Assembly: GCA_004194705.1 (NCBI GenBank)
Contig: SADC01000923.1
Coordinates: forward strand, 124,001 to 188,000
Direction of reading: 5' to 3'
DNA length: 64,000 nt
Source: Ditylenchus dipsaci
Lineage: Eukaryota > Nematoda > Chromadorea > Rhabditida > Anguinidae
This document shows positions 10,429 through 22,800 of the stretch, in pieces. The position numbers and the translations under genes were made by a program. Under the pieces are notes generated by a model. That model made no database searches and was not told the DNA's origin. It saw only the letters and a program-made list of their open reading frames with translations. Every line of letters begins with the position of its first letter. The stretch's first letter is position 1.

Positions 10429-10713
10429 TAGAGTAGTTCACGGTCGGTTAATTGGGCCTTACCCGGTTTTCGGTTAACCGGGATTTTGGCTACCCGGTTT
10501 TCGGTTACGGTTTTTCAGTTTTTTTTCGGTCGGTTAACCGGCTTGTACCCGGTTTTCGGTTTTTTTTGTCGTAAATTAACCGAAATTTTGCTGTACCCGG
10601 TTTTCGGTTTTCCCGTTTTTTTTGTACCCGGTTTTTCGGTCGGTTTTTTTTGGCCAAATACCCGGTCGGTCGGTTAACCGACCGGGTCGGTTAACCGACC
10701 GTGAACTACTCTA
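10429..10713. mobile_element. hAT MITE with ACCCGGTTTTCGGTT array, empty site available
   Basis: The TSD ATCTCTAA lies at 10421-10428 and 10714-10721. The ends are TAGAGTAGTTCACGGTCGG and its inverse. The interior is a tandem array of ACCCGGTTTTCGGTT. The flanking repeat has a second copy in this window that lacks the insertion: at 46146-46153 a single ATCTCTAA joins the same left and right flanks. This confirms the boundaries. Confidence 0.92.
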
Positions 10714-11334
10714 ATCTCTAACTCTCAAGCCCCCTGCGGGGGGCGCAGGGGCTTGTGGTTGAGATGCGCACACCCACATACCTTAGACACAAATCACTCG
10801 AAAGTGACTCTGGATGCATGAAAAAGCATGCATACCAGAGTTTATTTATGCGGTAGGCCCCAGTTAACAAAACTTTGTTCTAATGTTATCTTTTTTGGTC
10901 TTTTAGAGATATCCACGTACTCTTTCAAGTTAAGTTAACTTGGTCCCCGAGGCAAAAATGCGAAAAAACGAATTTTTCAAAAAATGCTAAAAGGTGTCTT
11001 CCCACTAATTTTTGTTGCTTTTTCACGTTGAAAGTAGCTAAAATGCCTTTAGGACACCATTCTGGCCATTTTCGGGCCAGGGTGGATTGTATACTTTAGC
11101 CGAAAAAGAGTTACGCAATAAATTAAGAATTCAAAATCGCCAAGATCCAAATTTTTGCAAAAAGCCAACTTTTATGGCATGTTTAAAAATTTCACTGCGC
11201 CATTTTTTTTAGAATTTAAAAAACGTATTTGGAGCCTTGTTGTGTTTTTCTATAATCTTATATAAAGATGATAAAGATTTTATGCCAAACATTAAAATTT
11301 CATCTCCTCTGCTTATCTTGGTCGCCACTTTAAC

Positions 11335-14300
11335 ATGTTTATTAAATCAGTTTTTCGCTCTGTGCTCATCTACATATCCATGGCAATTTTCTTGTACTTA
11401 AAAGCAGTCATTTTCTTGACAACGAAAGCTATATCTCGGGTTCGACCAATCAATAAGACAGGCAAATTTAACTTGCTATGCTACGTTAATCAAAATACTT
11501 TTCAATTTTATTTTAGATAGCAATGTGCCATTCCCAATCCCCACTGATATTCTGGCAGACACTTTTTCGTTTTGCAGCAGAAATGAATTAGATTGTCTTC
11601 AGTTAGTCGGCAAAAAGTTTAATACTATTGTCAAAACTTCCTTCAAGAATTACCCTATTCGAGCGATGTATGCTGTGCTGGTGGACAAACCAGTGGATCA
11701 GAAAGAAAACCTAATATCCAATCCAACCACTATCATCTATTCTAAAAGTGGGCCATTGCGCCGAGAATTCAAAAGCTTTGAAGATCTGCTTACGTTACAT
11801 GAGAAGCAAAGTGTTGCTTTTTTGCATATATCTATTTACAAAAAAGACATGGACATGCAAGAAGTTCAGGTTGGCACTCCCTAAGTATATAGTGGCATAT
11901 ATATTGTATATTCACGAGCAGAAGGTACCTAAGATGTCCCTCTGGGACTGTAAGGTTATTGGGTATTAACATAAGTTCCAGGAACCGTTAACACGCATAT
12001 GAGCCCTTTGGATTTGAGCCCCCCCCCCCGTATTTGAGCCGCCGCATTTGATCCCCCGCATTTGAGCCCCATAGCAAAAGCCGACATTTGAATCGGGACA
12101 CGGACATTTCACCGCCGGGTAATTTCACCGCCTGTATCTGTTCATTTTTTAAGTCCGATTTTGTATTTATTTATTCATTTTTTCTTTGTTTTTTCTTTGA
12201 AAATCGATATTTACTATAAATATAAAAATTTAGCAATCTGATGGATGCTAATATAGAGCTCGTATATAAAGAGTTAGCCCTTATCCCTTACCATGTACCC
12301 ACAAAGGGGATTCCTATTGAATTAGGTTGCCTGCCGAAGGCAGGCAGGTAGAAGGAGAAGAATCTAAAGAGAATGAAAATGACACTTATCGTATTTCCTC
12401 TAATAAGCGCCCCCGCTCTAATAAGCGCCCTCCCTCGACTTTGAGGGTTTTGAATCTCAGTGTAGAAGAAATATTTTGCAAAGCTGTTTGATACGTTTTC
12501 TTAACTCCCACGAGCTCTACCGATCCCACTTTTTAGATTTTGGTTGAGCACCCAAAAATCTCGAAATCGAATTCCAAATTTTCCGATTTTCGGGAGTTTG
12601 AAAAATAAGCGCCCCGGGGCGCTTATTAGAGGAAATACGGTATTGAATTTGTTGTTTGTTCTAGTGTTTCATTAAAATTGTTGAAAAAAATTAAATGGGA
12701 CTCAAATGCGGGGGCTCAAATCAATAGGGCTCAAATACGTAGTAACCCTAGGAACACTCGTGTGACCTTTTGTTGGTAAAAATTTTCAATACAGAGAAGA
12801 ACGATTTTCTTATAAAACTAGTAATAAACGCTAAAATTGACCGTTATATTTCAAAGTCCGGTCGAGACAAAAACATTCAAATTACCACGTATTGTTTTTT
12901 GATAAATGATTGCAGGGGGAACCAAGGCTAACAAGTGAAAAAAAAATTCTCGATTTTTTTTCATTCTGATGGTGTGAAACATCAATTCATAAACAAAATA
13001 ATATTAGACATAAAGATCAGATTCTAAAATTTTCGTCAAAAAAGGTCACACGAGCGTTCCTGGAACTTATTTTAATACCCACTACCGTATTTACTAGCTC
13101 GGGGCCCGCCTGTTGGCGGACCACCCTCGCCTTAGTCAAGGTCCAAATGTAATGCAAAAAGACTAATATCTATGATAACGGGAAAGGTAATCAATCAGCC
13201 AAGAATATTTTAACACTAAAAACTCAATAAGACTCAATACTGGTCCACTTCTCTATGATAAATTAGCTCATGAGCCTAATTGGGTCACCTCGCTCGCTTT
13301 TTTGATATACATACTCTTCTGTAAATCTAAACATCCTCCTGGCAAACCTACCTACATACTTTATCACTCAAAGATGGTTACTTAACTAAAAATTCGGTGG
13401 AAATCCACCAGAATACGTGTATCTAGCTCGCGTTGGCCCGCTTGAACTAACTACTAGCAATTCGAGAAAAGGGCATTGACATTCGTGATCCCGCAAGATT
13501 TAAACGATTCAGTAATTGAAAATTCGTTAATTGGATCTTCCATTCTTCGTGAAAGTGACGGACTTTGGATTTAAATTAACATCCATAGCCGAATAAAATA
13601 GCACACTTAACCCTTTACCTGACCGCATAATTAACCTTGACCCCGACTAATCGATCTAGGCTGGAGGATCAAGGCGATTTTTTTTGTTTTTAAATACCAA
13701 TATTTTTCGCATAAAATTATTTAAAAGTGTTTTGGGCTTGCGTGATGATCTTGACATTTTGATCTCGATTTTCGTCTTGTTTCCCTATTCTTCGTTTATC
13801 TATACACCTCAGATGAAAAAGTAAATTTTACAAGCTTAGACAAAGAGAAACGAAACGTTGGGCTAGTATAGAGCATTCACGCAAAATAATTCAAAATTTT
13901 TGCACACATTCATTTATATTAAAAAATAATAATAGTCGCTTGTTTAAAATCAAGGTGTGGTCTAAGGATTATTAAAAATGACTCAGAGTAATTTTTCACT
14001 TTAAAATATGACTAACTTTCCAAATCTACAATTCTATTTGACAAAAGTAATAGTAACCGTTTTGGAAAAATCTTATTTTATTGAAGTTTCATCCTTCTTT
14101 AAACTTTTTTTAAGCTTCTCACTCAAGAAAATATTTTTTTATTGAAAATTTGTTTTTTAGGAGAAGCACTTCTTATTGTCTACAAGATGTCCTATTGACA
14201 TTCCTGGCTTCTTTTTCAACCAACAAAGAGTTTACGAAGCTGTTCCAGAATTCCAGCTACCACAGTTTTCTCTTTACTCCAACTATAAGATAAATTTTGA

Positions 14301-15246
14301 AGTTTTTTACTCCCGAGCTGTGGAATTAGAGTATCCTTCTGAAAATTATTCTCTCTGCCATCTTCCATCGCGAAACTTGCTCATTTGGTTAGAATCAAAC
14401 AATGCGGGGAAAAACTACGAGCATCCAAAGCTTTACAAGTCCAATTATTACCGGTTCGTGCAGCCATTAGACATCTTTGTTGAAACTTTCTTTGAGGTTA
14501 GTAAATTTTCGTTAATCCATTCTGTTTTTGCCTTGGTCCTCTGATGTTTTCGGCATTTTTCAGATTTTTGCAAAATGCTCAAACATGAGTCCAACATATG
14601 TTTGATCCCCCTTTTAAAGGAAGATGACCAACCCTGAAACAGCACAAAAAGCAACAGGGCTGACCAAGGCAAAAACGGAATGGATTCGATATTATGGCCA
14701 AACCGATCGTAAAACCCCAAGTGCAATCGCCAAACCAATCCCCTCCTCAGCCCCCCTTCCCCCGCCTTCCAAATAATATTAGTTCTCTAGCCGTAGAACA
14801 GGGTGGTGCATATTCAAAAAACTCCAACTCCTTGCAATGTAGAGTGTGCTGGTCTTTCGACACGAAGCGGCCGAATACCCTCGGTATTTCTACTTAAAAA
14901 ATTAAGAAATAATAATATGCGCTACACCTCTAACTATTACCCCTCGATTTTAATACTCTTTGGATGAGGGGTGTACTTGGGGTGATTTCAAACCAATATA
15001 GCAAACGTTTTTCAGGACTTTCAACACCAAAGCAAACCATGTCAATATGAGGTTGTTGTAGCCGATTTACAAGACATCCAGGTGCCTGCTTGCAAAATCA
15101 ACAAAATAGCTAAAAATTATGTCACTAATGAAGTTATGGAGTCTATATTGTTGAAAGATAGCCCAGATGATCAACTTAGAAAGAAGTGTAATGATGCTGA
15201 TTGGGTGCTCAGAAGAAGGCTTTCAACAACTTTGATTTTCCTATAG
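11335..15246 (+). CDS. F-box-like protein with N-terminal hydrophobic segment
   Basis: Four exons (11335-11461, 11517-11869, 14161-14496, 15016-15246) join in consistent phases into 348 codons plus stop, with no frameshift. Exon 1 encodes a short basic start and a hydrophobic stretch, SVLIYISMAIFLYLKAVIFL, that could be a signal anchor. Exon 2 begins PIPTDILADTFSF and continues ELDCLQLVGKKFN, matching the F-box pattern (LP-x-D-x-L, then a hydrophobic LQLV-x-K-x-F helix). F-box proteins link substrates to SCF ubiquitin ligases through Skp1. The rest has no domain I can name. Intron 1 has a GC donor (ACAG|GCAAAT); intron 2 carries about 1.1 kb of nested transposons. The hydrophobic N-terminus is unusual for an F-box protein, so the upstream exon choice is less certain. 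Confidence 0.7.
11957..13085. mobile_element. Nested transposon block in the F-box gene intron
   Basis: The outer ends are inverted: GGGTATTAACATAAGTTCC at about 11960 and its inverse at about 13050-13080. Inside, from about 12001 to 12760, lies a second foldback element with arms of CATTTGAGCCCC repeats in inverted orientation, and inside that lies the element at 12388-12642. A segment at 12092-12356 matches the core of the element at 4445-5051. The outer ends resemble mariner-type TIRs, but no transposase is visible. Confidence 0.6.
12388..12642. mobile_element. MITE of the ACCGTAT...TCTAATAA family
   Basis: The ends are CGTATTTCCTCTAATAAGCG and its inverse ending ATACGGTA. The inner part carries the conserved strings CACGAGCTCTACCGATCCCA and AAATCTCGAAATC that recur in family members elsewhere in the window. 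Confidence 0.75.
14497..15015. other. Intron 3 of the F-box gene, with foldback-element fragments
   Basis: The intron contains GCCTTGGTCC (about 14531) and an inverted GACCAAGGCAAAAAC (about 14661), the subterminal signature of the foldback elements at 20910 and 52073. No exon is seen inside. Confidence 0.45.
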
Positions 15247-15552
15247 CTTTTGACAGAACTGTGGCACAAAAAAGATCAACACAACATTATAGTACTTATA
15301 AATATTTGTATAAAATTTTTTTCAAATAAAGTCATTTGGTTTATAAAAATTTTCTTGCGCTTTCTAATTTTTTCATCTAAAGAAATTATAAATACAAAAG
15401 CTAAGGAAATACTGTGTGGAGATTCAAAAAATTAATTCATTGCATGTGTCTCAAAGTTGTCTCTCACACATAAAAGCAGAAAAGTGACTGAATAAAAACA
15501 GTGCTTCATAAAAATTTCTTTCTTGGTTAGTTTTTGTTTACAAAAAATCAAA

Positions 15553-15926
15553 ATGTTTAGTATTTTTTCCTACTTTTGCTATTTTTTGCTAGCACAACTT
15601 TTTTTTACTGCGCAAATCAACAGTAAAATTTGTTTTGAGCATAACTACAAGTATACAATTGACCTATTATAGGCCAACCTTGCACCGGCGCTTTGTGTCA
15701 GTGTTGCAACAGCACTTGTTCCATCAATTGTTGCCGTAATTTTTTTGCATTTGGAAAAATTAAAAGGAAGTTGGAGTCTTTTTTAGACACTCGCAGTCTT
15801 GTTCTGCCACCAGTTAGAGATCTTAGCTGCTTTTCTAACAAAGACTGTGATGATACTGAAACCTGTATGGTCCCTATACACTCCCGTAATATAATCGGGA
15901 AGCTAAGAGGCCATTGCGGTAAATAA
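15553..15926 (+). CDS. Small secreted cysteine-rich protein, 107 aa
   Basis: Two exons, 15553-15622 and 15673-15926, with a 50-nt GT-AG intron, join in phase to 107 codons and a stop. The first exon encodes a typical signal peptide (MFSIFSYFCYFLLAQLFF, then TAQ). The mature part starts with a dense Cys cluster (CTGALCQCC, then C, CC), followed by a basic linker (KIKRK) and a second group of four Cys, giving eleven after the signal. No family is recognised. The base composition matches its neighbours and the frame is clean. The odd number of cysteines allows one free thiol or a dimer. Function unknown; likely extracellular. Confidence 0.65.
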
Positions 15927-16016
15927 TTAGCATCCAAATTTGAAGTTGTAGGAAGTTTCGAGAAAAGCTTCAATCTAGAAACAATTCAATCTAGAAATAT
16001 TCTCCATAAATTCTCC

Positions 16017-16253
16017 ACTCTTTAATAAACCCCACTCTCTAATAATCCCTCATCCCACGGACCTCATATCTCAGCCTAGAGCAAACATTTTACAAATCTG
16101 TTTTTGCGTTTTCTTAATTACCACGAGCTCTCCTGATTTCACTTTTCAGATTCTGCCCGACTGCCCAAAAATCTCAAAATCTACCTCAAATTTTTTCCGA
16201 TTTTTTAGGTGTTGAAAATAATCCCCCATGGGGATTAATAGAGAATATACGGT
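16017..16253. mobile_element. MITE of the ACCGTAT family
   Basis: The right end is ATTAATAGAGAATATACGGTA and the left end CTCTTTAATAAACCCC. The inner CACGAGCTCTCCTGATTTCA segment is shared with the copies at 12388 and 45313. It lies between two convergent genes. Confidence 0.7.
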
Positions 16254-16403
16254 ATAATAATCCGTGCGATAACAAGTAAGTATCGCGAATTATTACTAAA
16301 AAATTAAATTTCAGTGCACTTAGACATCTGAAGAATCAATGAACAGCTTTTGGACAAAATAAAAAATTTATTTTATATTTACTATGGTAAAAAATAAACA
16401 GTT

Positions 16404-19234
16404 TCAAAGTTTGAGATTTAGTAGTCCTCTTTGACCGCATTTTTTTCCAGCTATTCTACAACCATTTTCAAGCACTTCCTTTAGTGAAAAGCCTTGGTTC
16501 AAAAAGTTTAAACAGGCGCCAATAAAGCAGTCGCCAGCAGCTAGAGTGTCTATCACTTGCGAGGGATTAAAAGCCTCTTGAACCACCATTTCTCCTGTTG
16601 AATCAACACGACCTGCTGCTCCCTAAATTTAGTTTAAGATATTGATCCAATAAAAACAACTCGGATCTTTAAATTATAAACACAATAAAGATAACCTTTT
16701 CTCCCCACGCACATATAACAGTTGAACGAGCTGCAAAGTCTTTCTGGACTCCTTCCACTGCTTCAGTCATTGAATTCCAACCTATATTTCCATAATCAAA
16801 TAAATAGTATACAATGTGTAACAAAACAACTCCGCATTTTCGATTTTTTTTGCAGGGTGGCCGAAGTAAAAAAGTATTGCGTCACATATTTAATGTTTTT
16901 TATGGAAAATATTCTGTTTTATTAAGTGCTAATTTCTATTTTGAAACCGATTTTATGTTAAATATAATGACCTCGCAGCTAAATCGGTATTAAAATGGTT
17001 TGCCTAGATCTCAAATTTTCAGGTTTCGAAACTTTTCTGGCTCGTTCAGAAACCGGGCGTTGGAGTTGCAGTAAGGGGTGCTCACGACGCAAATTAATTC
17101 AACACCAATTTATTCACTAAGTCGGAGTTGGAGTATTTGTTGGAGTTTTTGAGCTTTAAACCTAAATATTTTTATTTTTTCAAGCCTTTTGATTTATCAG
17201 GCTCAAAGTTGCAAGGCTGGCGCGCCCAATAGCACAAAGACCGGTAAAAAGACAGATATTCGGCATTAAAGGTTTCCACCGATTGGAGATTTTCCAATTC
17301 CGACTTCACAAACACATTGGAGTAATTTCGTTGATTGAAATATATCCCGACATGTCGCCCTATTAGAGCAAGTATTAGGTTGTAACATAAGTTCCCAGCG
17401 TTTTTATTTGACGGTATCTCCTGACACGAATGATTGCTGGCCTTGTGCCATGTTATTTACCAAAATGAAGCCCTGTATTTGCTCTTTCATACGCGCTATA
17501 ATTTACCCTTGTGTGCTTTAATTTTTAATCAGTTATAGGCAATTGAAATGGATTGTCAAGTTGACAAAAAATCACATTTTCGACACCTTCTTCTTTTTGC
17601 TTTCAATCGAGGCCAAAAGCTGCACAAGCTGCTCGGGACATTTGCGCTAAAAAGTGTTACTGCACCCGCCATACTCTCCCGATCTGGCCCCTAGTGACTA
17701 CTATCTTTTCCTCTGCCTTTCCAATGATTTGCGCGGAGTTACGTTTGAAAATAATGAGGAATTGGTTCGACTCTCGACCTGGTGACTTTTGGCGGAAGGG
17801 AATCGACAAATTGCCGGAAAAATGGAAGGAAGTGGTAAATAACGATGGAGACTACATTACTGAATGATATGCAACTGTTGATATATGTTTCTTTTATGAA
17901 ACACCAATAAAATTTTGAAATTCCAAAAAAACGCTGGGAACTTATGTTACAACCTAATACAATGATTAATATTTTTGTAAATTCAGTATTTTCATTAAAA
18001 TTGAATTCCTTTCAAAATATTATTTTAGTTTGAATAAAATGGGCTCACGATGCCAAATACTTTAACTCCGGATTTCTGAACCGCCATTAGAAAATTTTGA
18101 AAGTTTTGCTATAATAAATATTGTTTATCCACAAAAATACCTTTAGACTGAGCAAAATCTTTGGAAACCAACATCAAGTCAGCAAGTGGAATGAGTTGTT
18201 CCAGAAATGGAAAAGGCCGTAGTTTTTCGAGCTCCACAGAAACAATAGGTTTGTTCAAACAGTCTTTTTTAGCTCTTGTGTATTCAATCATTTTTTTATT
18301 TCGTCGCAATTTCTTCCTGTTAAGAATTCAAAAGTCAGATCGGAAATCTTTCTCGAAATTTCTTTACCCTCAAAATGTATCCAACTATAATTGTCCAATT
18401 TATCATCAAAAATTTCAATAAATTCTTCGGCTGTTAATTCAGGTATAGAGCCTCTGTAATGGAGAACAGTTCTTGAACCATTGATTCGGTTCAAAATGAC
18501 AGTGGATTTAGGTATGTCTGTGCCTGGACGGCGGACGCAGTTTTGAATGCATATTCTAGTAGGTTTAATCAAGCTGTAAGGTTAAAAAGTTAACAATTAA
18601 TTAATTTACTCTAGTAGGCCGACAGTCTCTAAAAACCCGACATTCCCTAATGTGACATTCCTGACTCTCGGAGCAGAAAAAACATTTCGCGGAGCTGTTT
18701 TTTCGCGTTTTATCAAATTCCACGAGCTTTACTGATCCTGCTTTTCGAATTTTGGATTATCAGCAGAAAAATGGAGATCGATCTCAAAATTTTCGGATTT
18801 TACGTTGATTTTTATATATCCCGAACTGTCAGCCTATAAGAGTAAATACAGTGATTAATATTTTCGTAAATTCAGTATTTTCATCAATTTCGAATCAGAT
18901 GAGAAAGTTTTTGTGACAGTCTTTCAAACTTAGATTAAAGTATTTGTACCTTTCCAAAGTAGAATTATTGGCTGGGATTGAAGCAAATAATTCACAATTG
19001 GTGTTCAGCTGGCTCAGAACCGTGACACTATTAGCTGCATTACCTCCCAGAGAAAGAGTCTAAAAATGAGAATATTTTACATTCTATTTTTTAAAAAACC
19101 TGCTCAAAAATGCGTGTATCAGAGTCTTCAGCGGGAAATTTGTCAACATAATCGATTTCATCAATACAGCATAATCCAACCACCAAAATTCTGGTGCCTC
19201 TATTGGATTTTGTGGAGCTATTTTGTTGTTCCAT
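16404..19234 (-). CDS. KHK: Ketohexokinase (fructokinase, PfkB family)
   Basis: Ketohexokinase phosphorylates fructose to fructose-1-phosphate with ATP in the cytosol. Five exons are read on the minus strand: 19234-19100, 19059-18950, 18573-18141, 16781-16696 and 16622-16404, all with GT-AG borders in matching phases. Exon 1 starts MEQQNSSTKSNRGTRILVVG, then CCIDEIDYVDKFP. Exon 2 carries LGGNAANSVTVLS, the substrate-side GGNA motif. Exon 3 has LNRINGSRTVLHYRG and WIHFEG. Exon 4 has FAARSTVICAWGEKG. Exon 5 has the PfkB signature DTLAAGDCF with the catalytic Asp (animal KHK usually DTLGAGD), then GKKCGQRG near the C-terminus. One base is missing in an A-run at 18291-18297; otherwise the frame is intact. 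Intron 3 holds a mariner remnant. Confidence 0.9.
17378..17954 (-). mobile_element. Internally deleted mariner element
   Basis: TA dinucleotides flank 28-bp perfect inverted ends beginning GGTTGTAACATAAGTTCCC. The coding remnants lie on the plus strand although the host gene is on the minus strand. The first is a helix-turn-helix start (about 17546-17646, HFRHLLLFAFNRGQ). The second is the C-terminal catalytic segment (about 17655-17871) with HPPYSPDLAPSDYYLF, holding the last Asp of the DD34D triad. The middle of the transposase is missing, so it is non-autonomous. It sits in ketohexokinase intron 3. Confidence 0.85.
18617..18852. mobile_element. Degenerate MITE of the ACCGTAT family
   Basis: It lies in ketohexokinase intron 2. 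It carries the family's inner CACGAGCTTTACTGATCC segment and a decayed right end (AAGAGTAAATACAGTGA). The 3' flank resembles the sequence flanking the mariner at 17378-17954. Confidence 0.5.
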
Positions 19235-19855
19235 GTTTTTAAAATTTACAAAAAATATAAATTCAAAAAGTTTTTTAATATCAAATTGGTTTTAGTGAAA
19301 AAAAATCAATATATTTGCAAAGGAGTGTGTTTAGACAATCACCAAACACAATAAGTGATAAATTTATTGTTTTCTTTCACAAAATAATAATGAGTTGTAA
19401 AGTTCTTGTTCATCAAATTTGTTCGGAACATTTTTCTATAAATGTAACTGCTACTAGTCGAACATAAAGAAAACAATTTAAGTTTGAGGGATGAAGGTGC
19501 ACTTAATGTTCAAGCAACATATGTAATATATTAGCTATTTTCAGCCGTCGTAATTTCCTTTTTCAATGAATTTTTGACGCTACTCATTTTTAAAACCGAG
19601 TAGCTGTTGGGGGGGGGGGTGGTTTGGTTGCTAGAATTTTGAGGGGATGTTAAAGGGGACAAGAGGGATAAGCCGCAAGGTTCCGTTCTGATCTCGCAAC
19701 AAAGTCTCGCTCACCCTCTGATAATTTCTTAAATTCTTAACAAAATAGCGATTAAGACTTATAAAAAAATAAATTTACTTAAAACAGGTAAAGCGCTAAA
19801 AACTTTTATTGAACAGTATTTGTATTGTAGGTTCTCATTTTTAAATATTAATTTT

Positions 19856-22800
19856 TTATATCATCATTGACAACAGAACCATTAAAAACATCAACATCAA
19901 AAAGTCAGTTAAATTTGTAGATATAACATCACTATCGTCAAGCAATGCTGTTCCCATCAGTAATTTTTGAGATGGTTCATCATAGTACTGCTGACCGAAA
20001 ACAGTCACAGCATCATCTGTAACAGCTTCGTCTTTGGCTTCTGGTCTATTTTCCCGATTCAAGCTATTTTTAGGCCTAGACTCTATTTGTGGAGCGCTAT
20101 CCACAGCAAATGTGGATGTCTCCGTCAAATCATACAAATCAACAATTTCAACTTTGTCGTCGGTTTTCAACTTCAAATCAGGCAGCTCATATCTTGGCCT
20201 TTGCTCAGGCAATTCCGCCATTTTAGCAAGCGAAAAAGAATATGCTTTGAATTGCTGATCTTTTAACGTTGTAGCTGCAGTCTCAGAATTAGTCGCTGCT
20301 GTGTTAGTCAACACCGAATACCCTTGAGTCCATGCCTCAATTTCTCGCTGGGACTTTGTAAAAACTTGATCCTCTTTAGCTGATTCACCAGCTGGGTAGT
20401 CAGTAACGCTAAGAGCTGGATCAATCATACTTGGAATTTTGTTAAAGTTTGAAGTGATATGACTAATTGCTGGAGGTGGCAAAGGAATAGAAGGCCAATA
20501 GCCAGATGTTGATGTAGTTAATCCACTTTGATAAGAATTAAGGTGGGATGCTTTAACATTATGTGTTTGAAGAGCTAATGGGTCAAAGCCCATTAGAGAT
20601 GTGGAATAAACTCCATATTTTGGTGGTTGAGAAGCCAATCCTAGCTGTTGTGTACAAAAGTTTTGCCAGTTGGAGGGATCTAGCAACCGAATACTGTCTA
20701 AACCTACATAAGCATAGTCGTTGGGACAGTTGAGAACTGAAAAGTCGAGCTGAAATTTGAGGAAAATTAAAACAGTTTTAAAGAAGATTGACTTTTACCG
20801 AATCGTAATATCCAGCTTCTAAATTTATTTGTCGACATTGCCATTGATGCGGCTTTACACTAATTGTTCCACTGCTGAATGCTCTGAAATTGAAAATTGG
20901 AAAAAAATTGGTCCTATTCACCTTTAGGGGGCCACATTTTTGCCTTGGTCCCCTGTTGTTTTTTCTTGAAAAATGCCTTGCTCCCCCCTGTCCATTATAG
21001 TTATATTGATACTGTGATTTTGGTGATCACCTGATCACCTTCAAAACAACAGGAAGAACCAAGGCATTTTCGAAGCAAAAATAACAGGGGGGACCAAGGC
21101 AAAAATGTGGCCCCTAAAGGTGAATAGGGCCGATTCTGTCAATTCAAGAAAATTATTTCAAAGCTATGTTTTATGCACTTTTTTGTAAAAAAAGATTATT
21201 TCACTAGCAATACTATAGCAGATATTTTGACAGACCAAAATGCTGAGAAATTTTTATCTTACCTGATTGGGCCCTGGCTCTTAAGCGAATAAATACATCT
21301 AGTGTGGCCTGAGCAGCAGCAATATAATAGCAAAATTCAAGCATTGCTCGTCTAGGCAATTGAAATGGACTGAATCTGAGTATTTTGCTGCCTTGGCCTT
21401 TAGCATATGCAAAAGCCCATCAAAGACTTGTCGTATACCAGTGTGCTGATTACCAAGTGGTTGCTCAGAAATCCTCCAGTCAGTTTCACGCACTTTATTC
21501 AGGCATTCTTGCTGAGCATATGGATCAAAAGTGCAGTAGATAGACAGACAGGTGGCTTGACTGACTGGTTGTGGTGGGTCATAGTGGGGCACTGCAAGCT
21601 GCATTTTTAAGCAAATATCACTTATTACTCGATTTTTTAAATAAATCTTTTTCTCTGAAGAAGAGAATTTTTCTTGGCTTTTTTTTCAAACTTGTTTCTA
21701 ATGTGTAAGATTATCATAAAAAAATATCACTTAGATATAAAATATTTACCGTTTTTGCAGTTAGACACAGCTTGAGCAGTATAGGTTATATCATCGAGCA
21801 CAACTACCCCTCCTTGATACCCAAATGCATCATAATTAAAGTGAGAAGCTTCAATCACTATCTTAACAGATATCACACCGTTTTGAAATATATAAGCATT
21901 AGATTACCTCAAATTCACACATAATAGAACCCGGTATCGAAACACACGCTGGACCAGGGTCAGAAGTCAGTATTGCTGCTGAACACCAGTCATACTTCTT
22001 GCCCTGATTCGGCTTTCTGGTGCAGACTCTTAGCTGTGTCCAGGGGCTTGTCCAATAACGAAAAGAAATCTGTCCGTCCCCTTCCTGACACTGAACAGGA
22101 TCTGAGACAAGCAGAGCAGATGCTTCCGGAGCTAGTTTAGTTCCGGTGCCTACCATAATGTAAAATCTGGCTAAAAATCAAGTTTTACTAACATTTTTGT
22201 TGTTTGAATACAAAAAATTACTAGCTGTTTCTGGTGTTCCAAATATCGTCTTGCCTTGATTACAACCCCAAGAGTTTTTAGCCCTGAACCAGTCTAGCTC
22301 ATCTCCGGAATGGCATTGGGCCATACTGCATGTGTTCCACTCATTGCGCCATCGACAAGGCTCAGTTCCCAGAGTGTCAAAACTGTTGCAATTTAAGTCA
22401 CAAGGTTGACTTATTTTAGATTGGCCAAAGGGACTTGCTAAAATAGAAACCGTTGACTCAAAACGGCCAAATATACCACAGTCTACTCTCGATAGAGTGT
22501 ATGTGCAAAAAGTTCGTTTCCGCCTAGGGTCCGACACTTTACCCTATTTTCGAAATTTTTATGAAATCTGATTCGTCAGTCTAATCAGAAACATCGCAAA
22601 GATCTCGATTTCTCCGGTCGGTTTTGTAAATGGCAACACTTTTTGCCGAAAAAGACACGCGCCTCTCGATAGAAAAAAAGGCTACGCTATATCAAGAGGC
22701 GCGGGTCTTTTTCGGCAAATTGTTGCCATTTACAAAAACGACTAGCAAAATCGGAATCCTTGCGATATTTCCAATTCGAATGACGAATCAGATTTGGTAA

